A stretch of DNA of 64,000 nt from Pyropia yezoensis (taxonomy: Eukaryota; Rhodophyta; Bangiophyceae; Bangiales; Bangiaceae): positions 4,772,882-4,836,881 of the forward strand of contig CM020618.1 of NCBI GenBank assembly GCA_009829735.1, read 5' to 3'. Positions 30,501 to 40,630 of the stretch are shown in pieces. Under the pieces are notes generated by a model. The model saw nothing but the letters and a program-made list of their open reading frames with translations. It had not been told where the DNA came from and did not search any database. Position 1 is the first letter of the stretch. Every line of letters begins with the position of its first letter. Position numbers and translations under genes: made by a program.

Positions 30501-31674
30501 CCGGCACGCGGTAGGTGCCCTTGAGGGTGATGGTCGACTTGTCGTTGCCGTCCCCGGCCACGAGGATGGCCTCCCCGCGGCCCGTGGTCGCCAGGGTCCC
30601 CCCCGACGCCAACGTCACCTCGTCGTTGGGCTGGGCCCCCTTGGCCACAAACGCCCCCTTGCCGGTCGCCAGGTGGTGGGTCGCACCCGAGTCAACCACC
30701 CACGTGTCCGCGCGTGAGGTCGCGGCAGCAGGCGCCACGGCGCCTTCCCCGACGGTGGTGCAGTAGGCCAGCTTCTTGCCGCCCCCGTCACCACCCTTGT
30801 CCCCACCATGGGGGCCCTTGTCATTGCGGCCGCGCTTCTCGTTCGCGGCCCGCCGCTTGTTACAGTCGGCGATCTTGTGGCCGGGCTTCTTGCAGTAGAA
30901 GCACACCGGCTTCTTGTCTTGCGGCCCCCTCTTCTTATCCTTGTTGAGCGCCATCGCAGCCAGGTACGCCTGCACCGCCTGCGGCACGTCGTCGTCCGAC
31001 TCGGCACGCAGCTCCGTCTCCGTCTCCATCAGCCTGTTGGTGATGGTGGGCAGGGTGAGCAACTGGCCAGAGTTCCGCAGCACCGTGCGGATCGTCTTGA
31101 AGGGCGCGGGCAAACCGCGGAGGATGTCGAGGCAGAGGCTGTGCTCGTCCTTGTTCACGCCTGCGGTGGCCAGGTCGTCGCGGATCCCCTTGGTCCGCCC
31201 GACGTATTCCATGATGGTCTCGTTGGGCTGCTTGCGCAGCGTCGCCAACGCCTCCTCCAGCTCCCCCCGACGCGTGGCCGTCTCATCGTCGAAGAGGACG
31301 CGGAGGCACTCCCATGCCTCGGCCGCCGTCTTGCAGTCGGCGATCATGTTCATGAGATGCGGCTTGACGGCCATCTTGATCTGCGCCAAAGCCCGCACGT
31401 TCTTGCGCTTCCAGACCTTGACCTCCTTGAGCTGCTTCTCGTGTAGCTCCATGGCCAGCTTCTGGGCGGCGGCGCTCGCGGCCGCCGACCCCGCCGGCTC
31501 GCCCTCGGGTGACGCGGCTGCCGTCGCCAGGGGGGTGACCACCGGGCACGGCGTCTCGATCGCGTCCCAGGTGCCGTTGTCCTGCAGGTACGCCTCAGCG
31601 TAGTTCGACCAGCCGCGGTAGTTGCCGTCCAACAGGTCGTAGCCAAACTTGGAGCTCCGCGTCTCGTCCTCCAT
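27541..31674 (-). CDS. Copia gag-pol polyprotein
   Basis: One frame of 1377 residues. Gag (1-~250) ends in a CX2CX4HX4C zinc knuckle (C258, C261, H266, C271). The aspartic protease has DSG at 328-330 in WVVDSGATHH. The pre-integrase HHCC zinc region runs 472-512. Integrase has D538 (VDITGP), D600 (RFDGAKEF) and E636 (NGKAERLNR). Reverse transcriptase has D979 (IDVKTAYL) and the catalytic pair D1063/D1064 in VNVHVDDI, so the usual Y of YVDD is replaced by H. RNase H has D1224 (VDSDFAGD), E1267 (TAEY) and D1300 (KEDNQ), ending with a typical QLADGLTKPL. No frameshift separates gag from pol, as in most Copia elements. All key residues needed for activity are visible. Confidence 0.97.
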   Translation of the reverse strand: MEDETRSSKFGYDLLDGNYRGWSNYAEAYLQDNGTWDAIETPCPVVTPLATAAASPEGEPAGSAAASAAAQKLAMELHEKQLKEVKVWKRKNVRALAQIKMAVKPHLMNMIADCKTAAEAWECLRVLFDDETATRRGELEEALATLRKQPNETIMEYVGRTKGIRDDLATAGVNKDEHSLCLDILRGLPAPFKTIRTVLRNSGQLLTLPTITNRLMETETELRAESDDDVPQAVQAYLAAMALNKDKKRGPQDKKPVCFYCKKPGHKIADCNKRRAANEKRGRNDKGPHGGDKGGDGGGKKLAYCTTVGEGAVAPAAATSRADTWVVDSGATHHLATGKGAFVAKGAQPNDEVTLASGGTLATTGRGEAILVAGDGNDKSTITLKGTYRVPGLRENLMSVGLVDKAGGAVLFADGHCYIYDAAKTVASRAVVSKADAIGHLERNGQYTLGGKPVAKMAMMASAPMPGTASIWHRRFFHLGYNNLQRAAKMVDGLPEKEVETESIAGAICRPCVEGKTVKTPYPASNSKTDVMELIHVDITGPFKKSPSGSRYLIVLYEDSTGMTLAVPIRAKSEAGRVMRGKIPEWERRSGKKLKRIRFDGAKEFTTAKLRQWYEEKGIDYEVTLPYSPQSNGKAERLNRTIKERVRAALSESGLDEELWAEAAVAAAYVMNRSPKEGQDVTPWEGFTGKRPNVSGLAVWGSRAYALKPPKQIKGMQPRTSAGRMVGYTAGGQGFRLLLDGIKEVVERRDVVVEEAESAAPAKEVHWSQALTGTPSGGAQAATPAPTPQPTPTLTPSGSTSSTDRGGETPITPDVQAAIDAARLVTGQLAEDGGESTSEEEDEVTRYPGRARLPPVRFGQDGAGASASAAAVQTADTVDMPVMVRDLPPPPKTVEEARCRDDWPLWEAALEEERQSMITYKADQKGVLQRHKCRLVGKGNRQKPGRDYLESWAAMPAAATTRAFFATAAARGWTVHHIDVKTAYLYAPMDVEVYIVIPEGFEGAGEDALLWQAMYGTKQAGNLWGKHLDGKLTQEGGVQSKADKCLYTFAMKGTTVYVNVHVDDILPGGPDAMAVADVKRRIARHFECRDMGEVTSYLGMQVEWDKAAGTVTLSNPRHTADLLKEYEMDECKPNFTPMARGVELAEGELLPTGNRYAELVGSLMYLSNQTRPDLAYAVGKLARRMSAPTEGDWRLAKGVLRYLQGTRNMGITYGKEANLEGWVDSDFAGDTQSRKSTTGFVFTLHGGAISWRSRMQRLVATSTATAEYVAAAEAVKDSLWLRRLAGDLGEYAGPVTLKEDNQACIAMATNEGMSSRTKHVDVCYHLIRDCVATQQVVVVYVPTGEQLADGLTKPLPRDAFTLFREGLGVAMATPVHG

Positions 31675-31824
31675 GGTTAGGGGAGCGACGGGGCGAGGCC
31701 CCCCGGGTCACACGTCCGCACTGATCTAGTCCCCCGTTAAGGGGAGAACGCGCCGCCTCCGCTACCGCGTGGATCTTTCACCGACGAGGTCAGAAGAGAC
31801 AGATGACACGATCCCAGCGACAAT

Positions 31825-31838
31825 CTGGGCCCATAACC
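31825..31838 (-). other. Primer-binding site matching initiator tRNA-Met anticodon arm
   Basis: The plus strand CTGGGCCCATAACC directly abuts the 5' LTR. It is the same as the anticodon stem-loop of eukaryotic initiator tRNA-Met (CAU in GGGCCCATAACC), so the element RNA is complementary to it. Drosophila copia is known to prime from an internal cut of this tRNA; this element appears to do the same. Confidence 0.8.
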
Positions 31839-32042
31839 TGTTACAATGCAAACGAAGGCGCGTTGTCTCTTTCTTCCTCGGACCCTCGGTCCCTCGCCGT
31901 GCCCTTAAAGGGCCACACTCGCCTCCCTAAATCCCGACCAAATCTACCCGCCATCGGACCGATCGCGGGGTCAAACAAATTGCCGTGGACACTCTGTCCT
32001 ACGGCGGGGTCACCAGGGCCGTACAGACCGTACCCCACAACA
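31839..32042 (-). repeat. 5' LTR, 204 bp
   Basis: Identical by eye to the 3' LTR. Transcription would run leftwards from here. Flanked on its outer side by GTAGG (32043-32047). Confidence 0.95.
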
Positions 32043-32047
32043 GTAGG

Positions 32048-33738
32048 CAGTCGAGGCGGCGGGCCGCACCGTCGGGACCCCCTCGGCCGGGGCGCGCCGG
32101 CCAAGGGCGGGGGGGCACGCGTGGCGGCGGGGCGGCTGCGGCGCCCGCGAGAAGATGGCACAGGGGGGGGGGGGACGCCCCGCAGACGGGGCGGTGACGA
32201 CGGCGGCGCTGGTAAAAGAGAGTTAGCCACTGGCAGGGGCGTCTCTACAGGAGTAGTCGTAGTGGGAGGGGAGCCCCGCCCCCCCCCCGTGGCGCTGTTT
32301 CCCCCGCGCACGAGATGCGCTGCCGCCACCGCCGTGGGAGGCCGGGGAAAGAGGGGGGGGGGGGGACAGACCCCCAACCAGACGGTGCTGGCCGACGCAG
32401 CGAATTGGGGGGGGGGGGGTAGGCCGGTGGGGGGACGGAGGGCGGGGCGGGGAAGGAACAGGGGCAGCCGCGGTGCTGTCGGCTTGGCACCGGGCTGGCG
32501 CGGCCTGACCCCGGCGGTCCAGCAGGACTCGACCCCAGACAAGACGGGGTTCTTTGGCGGGAAGCGTCCAGGCGGGTCGCCGCTCCGCCGTGTACCGGCG
32601 AGCGCCGGCCGGCGGCGCGTCGCAATTTCCACGCACGCGCCTCCCCCCCTACCCCTGCCACGCGCCGGCGGCTGCCCCCGGCGGCGGTGGCCCGCCGCGC
32701 GCGCGCCCGCGGCGGCTGCCCCGGCGGGCCGCCGGCGGTGGCGGCCGCCGCAAAGGCGGGGGCCCGCGGAGGGTGGGGGGGGGGGAACCCCCGCGCCGCT
32801 GGTGCCGGGCGGCACGCGCCGGCCGCGGGTGGGACTCGCCGCCGCCGCCGCCGCCACTGTTGCCGCCGCCGCTGTCGCCGCCGCCGCCGCCGCCGCTGCC
32901 GCCACTGTCGCCGCCGCCGCAGCCGCAACCGCAACCGCCGCCGCAGGTGGGGCGTGCAGCCGCCCGTCGGCGCGGCTTGGTGTGGCAGCAGCGGCGGCGG
33001 CGGCGGCGCGCCGACCGCCGGCCGTCGGCGGGGGGGAAGTTCGGCGGTGGGGGGGGACGCGGCGGCGGTCACGGCCGCCCGCCCGCCCCCCCGCCCGCCG
33101 CCGCGCACCGTGGGGGGTGGCCCCCGCCCGCTGGATATCCCCCCCCGGGGGTGGGGTGGGGTGCGCCCGCTGCGGGGGGGGGGTACCACCACGAGCACGG
33201 GGGCGCCCGTGGACGCAGCCTCCCTGCACGCCACCCTCATAGAGATTCCGGAACGCACCAGCACACGTGCACACCGTTGTTGCATGGCGGGCATCCGCGA
33301 GGACCCGGAAGACGCTGTGGGACGCTGGGGGCGGGACACAGACACCGGCCGCTGTAGCCGCCGCAGCAGTCTGGCCAGCTGGCTTCTAGCAGCCAGTTCA
33401 CGCCCAGTTCAGAGCGGACTTCTGTGTCAGAACGGGTGCATCTTATTGGTTGAAAATCCCTGGAACACGCACAAAGAGAGAAGGAAAGACGCTGGACAGA
33501 GACACAAACAGGCACCTGGGCACAGACGGCGGAGAGGAATAACGACAGCCATACACCATCAGAAGCGCTGTGAGCTACTCTTTTCCAAGTGCATTTCTTT
33601 CTTCTTTTATGTATCTCCCGTGCTTCACGTTGCTTCTTGTGCTGTAACGCCTCGAGTCCGCGAGAAGCCAATCCTAACTGAGCGTGCGCAGATCTGCGCC
33701 CCCCCCCGCTCCTGTACTTTCTCAGGAAGGTCATACAA
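32048..33738. other. GC-rich, gene not supported
   Basis: Several G tracts (32160-32175, 32355-32367, 32405-32420) and dense GCC/CCG repeats (32840-32945). Stop-free frames on both strands are Arg/Pro/Ala/Gly-rich and look like composition effects. From about 33250 the GC content falls, and a CTTATTGGTTG CCAAT-type box lies at 33440-33450. Confidence 0.4.
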
Positions 33739-33883
33739 GTGCATGTATTTCATATAGAGAACCGCACAGTTCGGACCACATTCGTTGACTACTCATCACC
33801 CAACCACAGAGAGCCGCACAGTTTGGACCACTTTTGTCGACTATTCATCACCCAATCAAAAGGCGTCGCTGTAGAACGGCGGC
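33739..33883 (-). repeat. Repeat family T, copy 2
   Basis: Reverse-orientation copy of 12364-12502. It keeps the two 52-bp units, the CAGCGACGCC-TT-TGAT border and the TATA-GAAATACATGCACTTG-like tail. Landmarks on this strand are CACAGTTTGGACCAC, GTCGACTATTCATCACCCAA and AGAACCGCACAGTT. Both copies sit in AT-richer patches. Confidence 0.75.
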
Positions 33884-36538
33884 CGGGCGCTGTTCAAGCT
33901 TCATCCGGCGACCTGGCAGTTGGCCAATCAGCGCCCCTATTGGCTTCACGCAGAGAGCGATTGTGGGCCACGAATTCTCCTTAAGGCTGTCCACATCTCA
34001 TAGAGCTTCGCTAGCAATATAGACCAGGGCCGGTGACTCTCTCGTCGGCCACCGCGCACGTTTCGACGCCTGGCAGGCGGATAACAGCCCTGGTCGGCCA
34101 TTAGCCATGTCAGCCACGGCGCAAGTGTCGTTCCGCCCCCACCAGCACGTGCGATCCTTTGTTCGGCCGTCCCCAGAGTGAGGTGGGGGATGCAGGTGGG
34201 GGAGAGTCGACGTCGCCACCGCAGCTCCGCCCCCCGAAACCCGTTGTGCTCTCCTTCTAACTACTACTCGTTGCCGCTGTGGTGGCCGTGCGGGTCGTGG
34301 CGGCCGGCCGGCCGCCCGAGGCGGTCGGGTTTGTGCTGTGGTTGCCGCCCCGCGTCGTGGACGGTTCGTCGGGTGGAGGGGAGGGGAGGCAGAGAGACGG
34401 CGCCAAGATTGCCCTTGTCGCCGCCCCCATCTTTGCGCAGAGTGGAGGGGTGGAGGACGGGGCAGCAGCGGGGGGGGGCACCGGTTGGTGGTGCGGGGGG
34501 GCGGATGGACCCAGGAGGGGGAGCTGGGCGATCGAAGTGGGGGGGGGAGCGCCCGGCCTCCCCCGTTGGCCCCTGCGCACTTTGTGCTGCCGTGCGCCAA
34601 TGTTCCGCCTCTGACACGTCGAGGACTCACGGGCGCCGCCGCCGCGATGCCACCATGAAGCCTTGGCGAGCCGCTCTCGGGGGCCGCACCTGTGGGGGAG
34701 AAGGGAATGGGGATGGACGCCCTGCACCCTGTCTCGGGCATGCGCACCGTCACCGCTGCCACCGTCGCCGCCGGAACGCCTCCTAACCCTCTGGGCTCTT
34801 CTCCCCGCCTCCCCCCCGGCCCCCCCCCCTGTCCCCATTCCCCCTCCCTCACCCCCCCCCCGACGCAGTCGCCGTCGCTGGCGAAGTGTGTCCCTTCTGG
34901 TCCGCCACCGTGGCCGCGCGGGGTCGTGGCGGCCAGCCGTGGGGCCGCCGACGCCGCCGCCACGGCACGCCGTCGGCTCGTCGGGTGGAGTGGCGGAGGA
35001 GGCAGGAAGAGTGGCGGGGCTCGGGGGAGGACTCTGGAGGTGGGTGCGGGAGCGGAGGCCGGTGGTGGCGGGGCAGGGTTTGTGCGGGTAGAAGGGGAAG
35101 AGCGGCCGGCCGGCCGTTTGGTCGCGGAGCACGCCGCCTTGCTTCCTCTTGCCCCTTCCGCGCCCCGTCTGGCGGACCTGGGGCGTCTCGGCAGGCGGCA
35201 GCGCCGCAGCCACGATCCCACGGCGGGGCCCCGCGTTTTCATCTCGGCAGCAGTCTACTCCCCGTCCCCGCCCCCCCACCCACCCCGACTCAACGGTCGC
35301 CCGCACGGGGCGGCAGCGGCTGCCGCACAACGTGGCGGCGGGGGTGGGGGTGGGCGCCAACGCGGCCGGACGGCCAGCCGGCCGGCAGCGAGCGGTCGAC
35401 AGTGCTCACGTGGGGGGCGCGGAGGGGGGCTGAGGAGGAGCGGGGGGTCTGCGAGCGGACTCGACCCCACCCCCCCAAGCACTCCCACTTCCCTCCCCCT
35501 GCTCCCTGACCCCTCTTCTCCCTGTTCCCTTCCCTTTACCCCGCTCCCCCCGCGCCCCCTCTCTTCGCACGGCCCGGCGGCGATCGCCGGCTGCAGCCGC
35601 TACCAGCGCCGCGCCTGTCGGATGAGCCCACCTTCGCCTCGGTGGCCACGCTAATGCCCGCAGCGGCGGCGGAGGTGGCGGCGGCCACCTCGAGGCGGCC
35701 ACAGGCGGTTCCAACAACGACAGAGGGTGAGGGAGGGGGTGAGGGGTCGTTACTGGCGGTGGGGTTGGGATGAGGAGAAGGGTCGAGAGGCGACTCTCGG
35801 GGGCGGAGGGTGGGAGGACGCTCCCGCCCCCCCCCCCCCGCCCGCCTGCCCACCCGCTCCCCTATTCGTCCGCCCCCCCTCACCCGACGCCATCCCTGGA
35901 CAGCCGGTGCCACGCGCCGTGCAAACAGCGCCGCGCCTCGCCTTGCCGTGCCGCGCCGCGCACTGCCGCGCCGCACGGCGCCGCGGCACGTCGCGCAGTG
36001 CCACGCCGTGCTGTACCGCGGAGTGCTGTGCCCTGTCGTGCCGTGCCGCGGAGGACGCTGCTGACGGCCCTGTACCGCCGCCGCCGCCGCCACCACAGCC
36101 GCCGTCACTACCACCGCCGCCACCGCCGTCGCCGCCGCGGCAGCCACCGCTGCCGCTGCAGCCGCAGCCGCGGGGCGAAGGGGGGGGGGGGAATGGGCCG
36201 GGAGGGTGGATAAGAGTGCAGCGACCCGTGCGGCGGTGACAGGGGACGACGCAAGGGGGATCCCTATCCCACGCTACTCCATCCACGAAGCCCTCCCGGA
36301 CCACCCCCTACGCTGCACACCCCCCCTCACCGAGGCTCCCACCCCGAACGCGGCCGCCTGGCCTGGCCCGTTCGTTCCCTCCTTTGTTCTTGTCGGCCCC
36401 CCGCTGGGCTGGCGGGCGCCCTCCTCCTCCACAACTGTGTTCACCAACAAGCTCCTGCTGTGAACCCCAACGCACCGCTGATCTTTGCCCCCCCCCCCCC
36501 TTGCCCCCCACCCCTCCCCCCTCATCCCCACCCCACCC
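33884..36538. other. Gene-poor GC-rich stretch with one diverged duplication
   Basis: A diverged direct repeat of about 100 bp (GTGGCCG-GCGGGTCGTGGCGGCC ... TCGTCGGGTGGA) is seen at 34282-34394 and 34909-35007. Around 35600-35726 a plus-strand segment reads LSDEPTFASVATLMPAAAAE and ends at GTGAGG, a possible exon. The minus strand there is equally open, so I do not call it. 35930-36060 is a degenerate TGCCGTGCCGCG array. No family recognised. Confidence 0.35.
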
Positions 36539-38681
36539 ATGGCGTTGTCCTTGCCATTGCCGCTCAAGACGGCGGGGACCCCCCGCCCGCGGAGTCCCAC
36601 GCCGCCGCACCACCGCCACCGCCTGACCACCACCGCTACCGCGGCGGTGGCGGCGGTTGCGGCGGTGGTAGTGGCCGCCCTGGCCCGCCCCACCGCTGCC
36701 CACTCCTTCCTTACCTACCCGCCGCCCATCTCCAACGACAAGGTCTGCCGCGTCGGCGGGCCACCCTATTTTTCCAAGAACTGGTACGCTTGGGGTGGGG
36801 GTCAGGTGGAATTTGGGGGGCAGAAGGTCAGAGAGGAAGCGTGGGGTGGCCCTGAGTAGAAGGGCCGGCAAACCATTGAGGTTGCCGGCCCCTCCTTCGC
36901 ACCATGACGAGCGATGAAGCAGAGACGAAGCTGGGCCTCTTGACGGGATGCAGCTGGTCCCATCAAGATCAGAGAGGCCGGCTCAGTGTCTTTCGGCCGG
37001 CAATTTGATTGGCTGCCTGATTTTCTGACGATGCCTGCCTGTGATCCACCGTTTGCTGCCAGTCCTTGTCACTTCGTGAACTCGCGCATGGACTCGTCTT
37101 GTCCTGTTCCCTCCGCCCCCCCGTGCCTCCCCTCCCGTCGGCCGTTCCGCCTTCCCCCCTCCATTGTCTAATATCCTAGCGGTGGCCCGTGCCCATGGGA
37201 GCATCTTCTTGCCAACCCCCCCGTCACCACCACCGCCCGCGGTGCCAGCCTTCACGTCCGGTACAGCCGCAACAACCACGACGGCGGCTTTGTCCGCTGG
37301 TCGCTGGTGCCCCTGTGGGCAGCCTCCTCCAAGCTCTACCACGCCCGCGCGGCCTTTCACTATGGCTGCTGGTCGGCGGGGGAGTTTCGGTGCAAGCCGG
37401 GCTCGGCCGAATTCCGCCGCGACTGCGCGGAAGACCGGCGGGGCACGGCGTACCGGGGCAGCCTGCGGGTGCCACCGCATCTGCCCGACGGGGAGTACGT
37501 GCTGGGATTTGTGTGGTACGGCGGCTACGTGGGGGACCACCACAGCGAGTTTGGCGATTATTATGACTGCGCGCGGGTGCGGGTGCGCGGGGGGGTGCGC
37601 CAGGAGTGGTCCCACACGCCCACCTGGGCGGCGGGGCCGGGCGAATTCAGCGACAGCTGCCGTGCGTCGGTGAATCGAGTGGGCACATGCTGGCGGGAGC
37701 CGTGCAAGGGGTTCCAGGGGGGGCGCCTCAAGGTACGTGGTGAAGTGGTTGCGTGGACCCGAGGTGGCGTGTGGGGGGGGGGGAGCGGGGGGGACGCGGG
37801 GGCGGTGTTGGGCTGTGGGTGACGACAGCGACGCACAGAAGTGGTGGGGTTGAGTAGGGGGAAGGAGGGGAGAGCAAGGGGCCATGGGGTGCTGATGGTG
37901 CGCCGCGAGGGGAGGTCAAGGTCGGAGGGAGGCAAGGGCTCCCTGGACCGCCTCGCCAGCTCTCCCGCTGTGTTGAGCATTGACCTGCAGTCCGCCCTTG
38001 CCGGCGGCAGGAACCCAGCGCACAGTTTGCTAACCTCTGGCCACTCGCTTGGCTCGAGTTTCCCCATCCCCGTCTCTCCCCCTCTGGCTTTGTACGCTTG
38101 ATGGCTGTGCATCTCTCCGCTTCCCGCCCCTGGTCTGCACTCACTTTCAATCCCATCACCAGCCCGAGGAGTTTTCGAACGGCCGCAGCCCCCCTCCCGT
38201 GCTTGCCTCCCTCTTCCGCCCCGGCTTTAACGTGGCGGGCCTGCGGCCGGTGGCGCCCATCCCACAAAACCGCGGCGCGGCGCGGGCCCCCCCCTTCAAC
38301 CCCTTTGCGTCAGTGACGGTAGGCGCGCCGCTGCGGCTGAACGGCATTTCCCTCCTCCACCCGCCGTCGGCGCGGGAGGTGTGGCGGCTGCTCCCGACGT
38401 GGCCGCCGCCGCTGCGGCTGCCCGTGGGGGGGGGCGGCGTCAGCCTGTCCGCGTCCGTTTCGGGCGACATCCGCGCGGTGGAGTGGTACGTGTGGGGGCG
38501 GCAGGTGAGAGTGGAGCGGGCGCACCCGTATACGATTGCGGGGGACAAGCGGGGGCGCGTGTTTGTGTGGCGGGGGGGGGGGCGCTGGGGGGGGGAGGGC
38601 CCTGTCACCGTCCGCGTGCGGCTGGTGGGCATCACGGGGCGCGTTCTGGAGCGGACGTGGCATCTCCGGTTTTACCGTTGA
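36539..38681 (+). CDS. Secreted LPMO-like copper protein with C-terminal beta-sandwich module
   Basis: Three exons: 36539-36783, 37180-37732 and 38163-38681, with clean GT-AG borders (GTACGC...CCTAG; GTACGT...CACCAG). They give 438 residues. A long signal peptide ends ...RPTAA, leaving His55 as mature residue 1 (HSFLTYPPP). That is the N-terminal histidine of a lytic polysaccharide monooxygenase copper brace. The second brace histidine is H115 in RYSRNNHDGGFVRW, and the axial Tyr is expected in FGDYYDC (206-212). Many paired Cys (C70, C82, C86, C145, C153, C164, C212) fit a secreted fold. Exon 3 adds a separate beta-rich domain with RAHPYTIAGDKRGRVFVW, like the PYal-GD modules attached to extracellular proteins. 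A likely role is oxidative cutting or remodelling of a cell-wall polysaccharide; the family number and substrate are not readable. Confidence 0.8.
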
Positions 38682-40150
38682 GGGGGGCGATGGAACGGGA
38701 TGGGCAAGCTGGTCGGGAGGTAGGGGCGTGTGGTTCCCTGCCGACGGAGCGTAGTGGGGAGTGGCGATGCGGAGAGGGATCAGGGGGATGAGGAAGACTA
38801 CACAAAGAGAAGAAGGAATGACAATGATCAAAGCCCATGTATGTATGTATGTACAGTGCGGCGACCGCAGCGCGTGCTTCGGAGGGCACCCAGTGACTGG
38901 CAGGATCCATCAGGGCCACAGCGCCACCACCACCGACGACCGTCCGTCCCTTCTCCGACACTTGTACTTGTGGTACTGCGCTATTTAGGTAGGCGCACTC
39001 GGCTAGCGGTCGGCTGGCGGCCACTGCTCCGGCACTCCCATCGCCGTCCGTGAGGCAGCGAGACTCCCCGATGGCACACATCGCGCGGATGTCGCAGGTA
39101 TGTTATGTGTGTCCTTTTGTGTCTGCGTCCGCTTCTTCGATGGTTTTTTTGAGGTGGTCTGGCGCACGGCACCCGACATCGGCCGGGCCTCATCACCCTT
39201 GGGCAAGCACTTTTTTCGGGCTGTGCCTCACTGGCCTCTCGGATGGACTTCTGCTACTGCTTCCGTTCGAACTGTCTCTTTTTTTTTTCACGTACGGTAC
39301 ACATGCTGCGCGTTTGGTCTGAACGCCACCCCCAGCAGCCCCACAGCCGTCGACCCCTCTGGTCTTGCTGCCCACGATTGGTGGTGGGTGGCGCGGGTAC
39401 GGCAGCACGTCGAGCAGCAGGATGCGACACGGCGGTTACGTCAAGTGCTCTACCTGCTAAATACAGTTAAATATATAATAATTAATTTCACGATACGTGG
39501 AGGATCCAACTGGCTCCACTGCTCGACAGCAAGGGCAAGACATATCTGGAGAGATTACTGGGACTACTTTGTGAAAACGCGTCTATCCCAATACGGCCGC
39601 CGTCGGCGCCAGTCGCCAGGCACGCCCCCACGCCACCCGTTCGCCGGTGGCAGCGTAGGGGCCCGCACGATATTTTTGCTGTGTCACTTCTCCCCAGGGC
39701 GGCCCCGACGCGATGGTGCCGTCGCCGTTGCGGCGTGGCCAGGTCAGCACGTGGTCTGGGGGGATTGGCGCCGACGGTGAACCGGTCCGGTGTGCTCTTC
39801 CAGTGCGCGGGGGATGCGAACCAGAGAGGGGGCTTGTGGTGGGGACTGGCTGGATGTGGCCCCTGCGCGGGGGTTCGGAGTGCCAGCAATCCCCCGTGAT
39901 TTGCGTGGTCTGGCGGGCCTTTGTGGGGGGGGCCTTGACGCCATGGCCTGGTCGCCCAGCGTGAGCGCTGCGTGCGCTGCGTGCGGCGGCGAAAGCGCAT
40001 AAAAAGATGCGCACTCGCTCTGCCCCCGCCGCACGTCACCCCGACATCGACTCTCAACGCAACCCGTCCGTTCTTTTCTTCCTCTTCGTCGCCCTCCCGC
40101 CCTCCTTTACCCTCTCATCTCTTCTCTTCTCCCCCCCCCCCCCTCCCATC
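38682..40150. other. Gap before the RRM gene
   Basis: A short (ATGT)n run lies at about 38838-38853. A TTTTTTTTT run with an AT-rich patch (TTAAATATATAATAATTAATTT) lies at 39286-39294 and 39468-39489. C-rich leader sequence (40124-40148) precedes the RRM start. No supported gene. Confidence 0.35.
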
Positions 40151-40630
40151 ATGTCTGACCCGGGGTGCCGCCTGTTCGTGGGCAACCTGTCGTGGAACAC
40201 CACTGACGAGTCGATGCGCATGGCCTTTGAGGACGGCGCGGGTGTCCCGGGATCTGTCCTGGACTCCAAGGTCATCCTTGACCGCGAGACTGGCCGTAGC
40301 CGGTACGTTTCTTTGGTCAGCTCTTTGTTGGTCAGGGCGTTCTTGATAGTCGTGCTGGTGCCGTGTGCGACCGTGTTGTGCGAGGTACACGTTGAGTTCC
40401 TGAACTGAGTTGAGCGTTCATCTACTGACACTTCTATCTGTTCTCGTGGTGTTGTACTGCTCCCCCTTCCATTCATGGTTCATTCGTTCACGGTTCACAC
40501 GTGCAGTGGCTTCGGCTTCGTGACCTTCTCTTCCCCCGACCTGGCCTCGGCCGCGATCGCCAAGATGAACGGCATGGACGTGGACGGCCGCCAGGTGCGC
40601 GTGGACATGGCCTCGTCCCGCCAGCGCTGA
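40151..40630 (+). CDS. Small single-RRM RNA-binding protein
   Basis: Two exons, 40151-40302 and 40507-40630. The 204-bp intron (GTACGT...GTGCAG) splits the Arg codon that begins RNP1. The protein is 91 residues: RNP2 LFVGNL (8-13), helix TDESMRMAF, then RNP1 RGFGFVTF (51-58) and GRQVRVDMA at the fourth strand. It is essentially one RRM with a five-residue tail. In plants and animals such proteins (glycine-rich RNA-binding / CIRBP type) usually carry a Gly tail, which is missing here. The intron position just before RNP1 is a common RRM splice site. Expected role: RNA chaperone or splicing and stability factor in nucleus, plastid or cytosol. No transit peptide is visible. The C-rich stretch before the ATG resembles an initiator-type leader. 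Confidence 0.93.

Larger units (their letters stand above)
27308..32042 (-). mobile_element. Complete copia-type (Ty1/Copia) LTR retrotransposon
   Basis: 4735 bp: 3' LTR 27308-27511, coding region 27541-31674, untranslated leader, primer-binding site, 5' LTR 31839-32042. LTRs begin TG and end CA and look identical base for base. With the perfect GTAGG duplication and an unbroken gag-pol frame, this points to a recent insertion that may still be able to move. The integrase lies before the reverse transcriptase, which is the Copia order. The host DNA on both sides is GC-rich intergenic sequence, so no gene is obviously broken. Confidence 0.95.

Noticed and set aside
31803..33274. Plus and minus frames of ~480 codons running out of the copia LTR
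   Set aside because: They share LTR sequence only because the LTR lacks stops in those frames; the rest is tract sequence.
33998..35360. Minus-strand frames of 414 and 367 codons
   Set aside because: Pro/Arg-rich without domains, mutually overlapping in different frames.
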